Below, piece by piece: positions 58,854 to 64,000 of a stretch of DNA of 64,000 bases. Source of the stretch: Sinorhizobium sojae CCBAU 05684 (GTDB lineage Bacteria > Pseudomonadota > Alphaproteobacteria > Rhizobiales > Rhizobiaceae); NCBI RefSeq assembly GCF_002288525.1, contig NZ_CP023069.1, positions 310,001-374,000 on the forward strand. The letters are read 5' to 3'. Both the position numbers and the translations under genes were made by a program. The first letter of the stretch is position 1, and each line of letters begins with the position of its first letter. Below the pieces are notes generated by a model, which was given only the letters and a program-made list of their open reading frames with translations, ran no database searches and had not been told where the DNA came from.

Positions 58854-60281
58854 CTATTCGATGATGAAGCCGAGATCGCCCTTGACGCTTGGCGCGTCGG
58901 TGCTGATAGCAGCGCGGGCTCGCGGCGGAGTGCCCAAAGCCGGAGCCATCCGGTCCGTGGGTGCGCTCATTTGGTTGGGGTTGGAGCCTGGCCTGACGAT
59001 GTAAGGCGTAACCAAAATAACCAATTCCGACTCCTCCTTTTGAAACGAGGACGAACGAAACAGAGCGCCAAGGATGGGTATTCGGCCAAGCCAGGGAAAT
59101 GCACTGATATCATTGTTGACGTTACGCCTGATGAGACCGCCAATCACGAAGCTCTGCCCGCTCGCGAGCTCGACGACTGTATCGGCACGCCGCGTGGAAA
59201 CTGCCGGCACGGCGATCCCGTTGACTTGAACGGCACCTTGTAACGATAGTTCACTGACTTCCGGCTTTACGTGAATGTTGATTAGGTTGTTGTCGAGAAC
59301 AGTTGGTACGAATTCAAGACTGACGCCGAAGCGGCGAAATTCCACCGAGGTTTGCCCATTTTCCTGCAGGACAGGAATGGGAAATTCGCCGCCGGCGAGG
59401 AAGCTGGCAGTTTCACCCGACATAGCAGTGAGGTTCGGCTCAGCCAAGACGGAAGCTATGTGCTCCTTAGCAAGCGCGTCGAGAACCGCGCCGACGCTGA
59501 CAGCATCATTGTCGAATCCGATTTCTGCTGTACCGCCGCTACCAGTTGCCGAACCAAGTCCAGCACCTCTGTTTAACACACCCACCTTGAAATTGCCGAA
59601 TTGACCGAAGGCGGACAAGTTGATGCCGAGTGCCTTCAGACCGCTGCGGGAGACTTCCGCTACGCGCACACTGAGATTAACCTGCAAAGAGCCGGCGACC
59701 TTGATATTGTTGACGATCGGCGCACCGTCACCGAGAAATTGCTCAGTAACTCTTTTTGCAATGTCAACGACTTCGGCATTGGGCGCTGTACCGCTGAGGA
59801 TTGCGCCGCGTGGCGTATAGCTGACGTGGATCGGGTAGTCGCCGACCTGGTCTCGCAACATGGCACGCAAATCCCCGATCGGCTGCGTTACTACAACATG
59901 CAACTCGGCGAGAGCCTCGCCATTTTCGTCCAGAGCGAATAGGCTGGTCCGACCGAACTTCTTGCCAAAGACGAAGATCGTTCTATTGGAGGGTGCCTGA
60001 TAATCAGCAATTGTTGGGTCGGCCACAAAGATGGTCGCGGCTGGCGCGGGCAAATGAACTGTCTTGCCCAGCGAAGAGGAAAGGTTCAGCGTGGCGTTGA
60101 TGCTGTTGGGAGCGGCACGAGGCACCGCTTCATCCCCGTTGTTTTCGGCAGCGGCGGACATAGGCGACAACAGAACGAGCGCGTAGAGAAGATTGCTCCA
60201 GTATGGAACAGTTGGCCTTGAACCGACGATGGGGGTCGGCCATCGATCGGCGCTAGCATGACCAGTTGGAGTGGCTTTCAA
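58854..60281 (-). CDS. rhcC2: C-terminal secretin subunit RhcC2 (split SctC)
   Basis: 475 residues. An N-terminal signal region is followed by a pilus-type N1 domain (VHLPAPAATIFVADPTIADY), a BON domain (RGAILSGTAPNAEVVDIAKR) and the secretin domain (VLAEPNLTAMSGETASFLAG then GEFPIPV; VIGGLIRRNVNNDISAFPWL then GRIPILGALF). Start is a TTG at 60281 behind GGAAGGAC. With RhcC1 it forms the outer-membrane channel. It is transcribed together with ttsI, 23 bases upstream. Confidence 0.93.
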   Translation of the reverse strand: MKATPTGHASADRWPTPIVGSRPTVPYWSNLLYALVLLSPMSAAAENNGDEAVPRAAPNSINATLNLSSSLGKTVHLPAPAATIFVADPTIADYQAPSNRTIFVFGKKFGRTSLFALDENGEALAELHVVVTQPIGDLRAMLRDQVGDYPIHVSYTPRGAILSGTAPNAEVVDIAKRVTEQFLGDGAPIVNNIKVAGSLQVNLSVRVAEVSRSGLKALGINLSAFGQFGNFKVGVLNRGAGLGSATGSGGTAEIGFDNDAVSVGAVLDALAKEHIASVLAEPNLTAMSGETASFLAGGEFPIPVLQENGQTSVEFRRFGVSLEFVPTVLDNNLINIHVKPEVSELSLQGAVQVNGIAVPAVSTRRADTVVELASGQSFVIGGLIRRNVNNDISAFPWLGRIPILGALFRSSSFQKEESELVILVTPYIVRPGSNPNQMSAPTDRMAPALGTPPRARAAISTDAPSVKGDLGFIIE

Positions 60282-60304
60282 GGCAGTCCTTCCTTCAAAT
60301 TCGA

Positions 60305-60985
60305 CTATGCTGATGACGCGTCAGTCAATTCAAGAACGTAGCCAATGCCGCGCACGGTCCTGATCCGCAACGTGGCACCTGACCTACTGAGATACCCGCG
60401 TAAGCGGTAGATTCCGGCTTCAAGCGCGTTGCCTGAAACTTCGTCGTTGAACGAATAGAGTTGATCTTCCAACCGCGCACGCGGCACGATGCGACCCGCG
60501 CGGTTAAGCAGATGCTCTAGAATGCATAGTTCGCGACGTGCGATCATTAACGGATGACCGTCAACCGACACCTGTCGGCCGATCGGATCGAAGTGGAGGT
60601 TGCCAAATTCAATGATGGGGCAAGTGATCTGTGTCGATCGGCGCAGAAGGGCCCGCATTCTGGCGATGAGCTCATCCGTAGAGACGGGTTTACGGAGAAA
60701 ATCGTCCGCGCCACTATTGAATACCGAAATTCGTTTCTCGAGATCGTCGAGCCTGCTCATAATGACGGCAGGAACTGAATACCCGTCGCTCCTTAGCTGC
60801 CTCAGCCAATCCAGTCCATCGCCATCTGGCAGTACCAACTCCAGCAGAAGAATTTCATAGCTCGCTGAAAAAAATGCGCTCGACGCCTGTTCCAGCGTGC
60901 CAACTACATCAACGGCAAAGCCGCCGTCACCGAGCGCGCCTCGGACCGCGCGGGTAAGATCCGTATCCACGAGCAACGTTCGCAT
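60305..60985 (-). CDS. ttsI: T3SS transcriptional activator TtsI
   Basis: A 226-residue OmpR-type response regulator that binds tts boxes. The receiver domain has Glu where the phosphorylated Asp should be (ILLLELVLPDGDGLDWLRQL), the known TtsI feature that implies activity without a kinase. The C-terminal winged helix (RRELCILEHLLNRAGRIVPR ... IRTVRGIGYVLEL) binds DNA. The ATG at 60985 has TAGGAG upstream. A nod box at 61273 puts it under NodD and flavonoid control. Confidence 0.95.
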   Translation of the reverse strand: MRTLLVDTDLTRAVRGALGDGGFAVDVVGTLEQASSAFFSASYEILLLELVLPDGDGLDWLRQLRSDGYSVPAVIMSRLDDLEKRISVFNSGADDFLRKPVSTDELIARMRALLRRSTQITCPIIEFGNLHFDPIGRQVSVDGHPLMIARRELCILEHLLNRAGRIVPRARLEDQLYSFNDEVSGNALEAGIYRLRGYLSRSGATLRIRTVRGIGYVLELTDASSA

Positions 60986-61272
60986 TTCATTCTCCTATCA
61001 AGGCAGGACAGCCAATTGAGCACGTCACCGCGGACTATGACCGGGGTGACAGCAGTACCGCGCGACTGATCGCAGTATTCGTACCCGCTCCTTGCGAGGG
61101 CTAATCGAAGGAGCATGTAACCCAAACACCTGTGATAGCGGGGGCGAAGGTCTGTTGACGAGCAGAAATACACCGGTCGGCGAGCCCATGATGCCAAAAA
61201 TACACCTGCGATTTCTCTGCGCATTGATATGCCCTTACACCTTCATTAGATCAGCCTTTGCCTTAAGAGAAA

Positions 61273-61324
61273 CTGATTGAGCAAATCGATTCTTCGGATC
61301 GAAGGCATCTGCATCATGAATGCA
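61273..61324 (-). promoter_or_regulatory. nod box upstream of ttsI
   Basis: The minus strand reads CATTCATGATGCAGATG, then CGATCCGAAGAATCGATTTG and CTCAATC. It aligns over the full length with the nod box (ATCCAY..YRYRGATG....ATC.AAACAATCRATTTTACCAATC) with few mismatches and correct spacing. It lies 288 bases before the ttsI start. Confidence 0.85.
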
Positions 61325-62679
61325 TTTCGCTACATTTACTTCGGGGGTCGAGCTGTCGTCGCACACTGCTCTGCCGTTACATGAACCACTCAGGCTGAAC
61401 GGCGAGCTCCGGTTCGATCAAGGATCGCGAGACGAACACTGATGGACATCCAGAACACACTAGCGCGAATGACTATTACCCAATCCTAAATTCGCTGGAA
61501 GAAGTTTTGTGGCTGTACATGAACAACGCCCTAACCCCTCCGCGTCAGCTTTCTGTCAGCCAGGCTGATTAACAGCAGCAGTAGATATTGGGCGCAGATT
61601 TAATGGTGCTCTTCGGAAACCAATGTGGAGTGGGGCACGTCTGGCATCAATGGCTCATCACATCGGATCAACGTTTGGTTCCGACGCGGTTGAAGTGAGG
61701 CGATTCGCGGCGAACTAAGAAACTAGGAGCAAGCTGGCATACAAAAAGGCTTCGCGGGTGTGTCGCCTGCCGTCTGCAGTCCGCGATGTCAAGCTCCTGA
61801 AGGTTCAATCAGGAGCTATTCGTCCTCTGCGAAAGTGAGAGGTCGGGCGTTTTACTCCATGTGTGGGTCAGGACTCGTCGGCTGGCAGCACTGATCCTGG
61901 AAAGAGTTTAGAACCATATCTCAAGCGCATGGCGGGATATGAACTTTGCATAGCGCGACCGGGTCGATGCGGCACTAGTATCCGCCATCGCTTCGTCTGA
62001 TTATCAGAAAGATGCCATTGATGCACTCAGGAAAGTTCCAGCCAGGCGGCACGCCCGCACAAGACAATGTGATCCTGGGCGGGTCGTCCTCTCCTGATCC
62101 TGCTGCCGAGACATTAACCCGACGCGTCGATCGGGTTGAGGAGGTCGGCGTCGCTAAAGAGGGTCGAACTCAAGGTCTTTGCTGGCACGCAGGAGTGGTT
62201 CATTGAGGCGATGGGCGAAGAGTTCCACAGCCGCGTGCCAGATCGGCTCGAAAACGGCGGACTGCCCGGAGCCACTGATGCACCCCAGCAGATTGGAAAC
62301 CACGTCCGAAATTGAGACCGCCCGCAAAACCAATATCGCATTGAAGAACAGGCTAACCAAGCCGGAGGATCACTCCCTTATCGGGGATCAGCTGGTCACC
62401 GACGTCAGCTCTCGAAAGTGCCGGGGTCCGGGTTGCACACCTTTCTCATCAGCACGCTGGAGAGGCCTCTGCAAGCCGAAGTTTTGTCCAACGCACCACT
62501 CATTTGGTGTGTCGAATGTGGTGGGATAGTCCCACGCTCTTTACGGTACTCGGGACGGAGTGCGCTCCACTCCCTCATGCTCTTCTGAGCAGCGGGAACA
62601 AGGCAACGGCGCTCACTCTGTAACATCACTGAAAACTACCTGTTCTATGAGGGTAGAAACGCTTTGGTTGAATTAAATA
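61325..62679. other. Decayed interval between ttsI promoter and nodD
   Basis: About 1.35 kb with no gene I can support. It holds one possible tts box (61544) and a weaker tts-like sequence at 62404 (GTCAGCTCTCGAAAG, one base short). Short open frames show no known domains. Confidence 0.5.
61544..61571 (+). promoter_or_regulatory. Possible orphan tts box
   Basis: GTCAGCTTTCTGTCAGCCAG matches the first eight consensus bases and parts of the rest. No convincing gene follows; a 31-codon frame starts at 61603. Confidence 0.35.
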
Positions 62680-63618
62680 ATGCGTTTTAAGGGACTTGAT
62701 CTTAATCTGCTCGTAGCGCTCGATGCTCTGATGACAAAGCGAAGCGTTACCGCAGCTGCTCGCAGTATCAACCTCAGTCAGCCGGCCATGAGCGCCGCCA
62801 TCGCCCGCCTACGCACCTATTTCGGCGACGACTTGTTCACGATGCGAGGTCGCGAACTTATCCCAACTCCGCGTGCGATAGCGCTCGCCCCCGCAGTCCG
62901 CGATGCTCTGCTGCACATCCAGTTCTCCATCATTTCTTGGGATATGTTTAACCCAGTTCAGTCGCAGCGACGCTTCAGGATCAGGCTTTCCGACGTCATA
63001 ATGCTGGTGTTTTTTGAAAGAGTCGTGAAGCGGCTGGCGCGAGAGGCGCCTGGCATCGGCTTCGAGTTGCTGCCTCTCACTGAGGATCCCGATGAACTTC
63101 TCCGGTACGGTGACGTCGATTTCGTGATCCTTCCGGAATTGTTCGCGTCGAGCGATCATCCAAAGGCGAAACTGCTCGACGACACGCTGGTTTGCGTAGG
63201 TTGCCCCACTAACAAGCAGTTAAAACGGCAGCTTTCTTTCGAAAACTACGGATCGATGGGTCATATTGCGGCTAAGTTCGGACGTACGCTAAAGCCCTCC
63301 ATCGAGAATTGGTTGTTGCTTGAGCACGGTCTCAAGAGGCGCATCGAAGTCGTCGTGCCGGGATTTAGTCTAATCCCGCCTTTGCTGTCGGGAACCGATC
63401 GCATAGCGACCATGCCGTTACGGCTGGTGGAACATTTCGCAAAAACAACGCCGCTGCGGGTCGCCGAACTTCCACTGGCACTTCCACCATTCGCCCAAGC
63501 TGTCCAGTGGCCTAGCCTACACAACAGGGATCAGGCGAGCATCTGGATGCGGCAGGTACTACTACAGGAAGCGTTGCACATGACAACTCCGCGTGATTCA
63601 GTGGAATATCGACCCTAG
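62680..63618 (+). CDS. nodD: Nodulation regulator NodD
   Basis: A 312-residue LysR-type activator that responds to plant flavonoids and binds nod boxes. It begins with the invariant NodD start [20 protein letters not shown], then [20 protein letters not shown] and [13 protein letters not shown]. The ligand domain keeps typical NodD stretches ([40 protein letters not shown]). No divergent nod box or nodA is visible upstream, so this copy stands alone. Confidence 0.97.
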   Translation: MRFKGLDLNLLVALDALMTKRSVTAAARSINLSQPAMSAAIARLRTYFGDDLFTMRGRELIPTPRAIALAPAVRDALLHIQFSIISWDMFNPVQSQRRFRIRLSDVIMLVFFERVVKRLAREAPGIGFELLPLTEDPDELLRYGDVDFVILPELFASSDHPKAKLLDDTLVCVGCPTNKQLKRQLSFENYGSMGHIAAKFGRTLKPSIENWLLLEHGLKRRIEVVVPGFSLIPPLLSGTDRIATMPLRLVEHFAKTTPLRVAELPLALPPFAQAVQWPSLHNRDQASIWMRQVLLQEALHMTTPRDSVEYRP

Positions 63619-63732
63619 TCGTTCGCAGCCGCGGATTTGACCGGCTTTGAGACACCCTGCTCACGATCAATGTGCCGCCCCGCCATGATCATGAAGCAAG
63701 ACCCTGGTACACGGCTTCGGCCGCGGAGTGGG

Positions 63733-64000
63733 CTTTTGTGTGACGATTTGCGGATTCCGACCTGAAGCCGGCCACCATTCCGATCAAAATCCGGCCACCG
63801 TTCCGATTTGAAGCCGGCCACGATTCCAATCAAAGACCGGCCGGTTTCCGGCTCTGAAGATACCCCTTGGGTCAGCAACTTTGGCATCAAGCCTCCCGTT
63901 ACACGAGGAGAGTTTGATGCCAGCGAAGAGAAGGCTGACCATGCGACAATTACGACAGATGCTCCGGCTTGCCGGAAGCGGGACAAGCAGCCGAGAGATT
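63733..64000 (+). mobile_element. Left end of a second IS21-type element (cut by window edge)
   Basis: From about 63748 there are tandem, imperfect copies of a unit like GATTTGAAGCCGGCCACGATTCC (four copies to 63842, some shortened). These are the multiple terminal transposase-binding sites usual for IS21. An istA gene starts at 63917. Confidence 0.65.
63917..64000 (+). CDS. istA: IstA transposase, 5' end only
   Basis: The ATG at 63917 behind GAGGAGAG opens a frame to the window end: MPAKRRLTMRQLRQMLRLAG then SGTSSREI. This is the N-terminal HTH of IS21 IstA proteins of a different subgroup from the one at 24144. Confidence 0.75.
   Translation, partial: MPAKRRLTMRQLRQMLRLAGSGTSSREI

Noticed and set aside
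63615..63986. 123-residue minus-strand frame after nodD
   Set aside because: It runs antisense through the IS21 terminal repeats and the istA start, so it is a shadow.

Overview
The window is accessory DNA of a nodulating alphaproteobacterium, most like the symbiosis island of a Mesorhizobium or the symbiotic plasmid of a Sinorhizobium fredii/NGR234-type strain. The evidence is a NodD regulator, a nod box in front of ttsI, a complete rhizobial type III secretion system (T3SS) with TtsI-type tts boxes, nopX, nopP and nopT, hopanoid genes, several DUF982 genes, and remnants of acdS and histidine decarboxylase. No tRNA, rRNA or CRISPR array was seen. Many insertion elements are nested in one another.

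Layout. 1-2794: end of a hopanoid operon (hpnE, shc). 2.8-6.46 kb: decayed DNA with acdS and IS630 remnants, an XRE regulator, a LysR regulator, a nod-box relic and a broken Tn3-family transposase. 6461-18640: a complete 12.18-kb Tn3-family transposon with 38-bp terminal repeats and a 5-bp target duplication (ATAAT), inserted into that older Tn3 transposase gene. Besides tnpR/tnpA it carries protein-homeostasis genes: two hsp20 genes, groES-groEL and a DegP-type protease. With them are four DUF982 genes (one degraded), an SPW-repeat peptide and a complex I NDUFS4-like protein. CIRCE, sigma-32-like and ROSE (RNA thermometer) signals control the heat-shock genes. 18.6-29.9 kb: an insertion-rich graveyard with frameshifted nopT, a second Tn3 transposase fragment, an EamA transporter split by an IS630 element, a broken histidine decarboxylase, and an IS21 element whose istB is split by an IS66 element.

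29.9-48.0 kb: the T3SS core. On the minus strand lie nolB-nolT-nolU-nolV-rhcN-sctO-rhcQ-rhcR-rhcS-rhcT-rhcU, then nopP, then nopC-nopA-sctD-rhcV-TPR lipoprotein. rhcC1 and nopX are on the plus strand. 48.1-55.2 kb: a tightly overlapping operon directly behind nopX that encodes a putative opine-type siderophore or metallophore pathway: SbnI-like protein, PLP decarboxylase (frameshifted), cysteine-synthase-like enzyme, opine dehydrogenase-like enzyme, IucA/IucC synthetase and MFS exporter. 55.3-56.5 kb: a probable new repeat-containing effector behind a tts box. 56.8-58.1 kb: an IS110/IS1111-type element. 58.3-61.3 kb: ttsI, rhcC2 and a CpaD-like lipoprotein gene behind a nod box. 62.7 kb: nodD. 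The window ends in the first codons of another IS21-type istA.

Regulatory logic: plant flavonoid plus NodD acts at the nod box to express ttsI; TtsI then acts at the tts boxes found before nolB, nopX, nopC, nopP, nopT and the new effector. The metallophore operon has no obvious promoter of its own and may be read through from nopX. Identifications are from reading the sequence and family knowledge; no database search was run.
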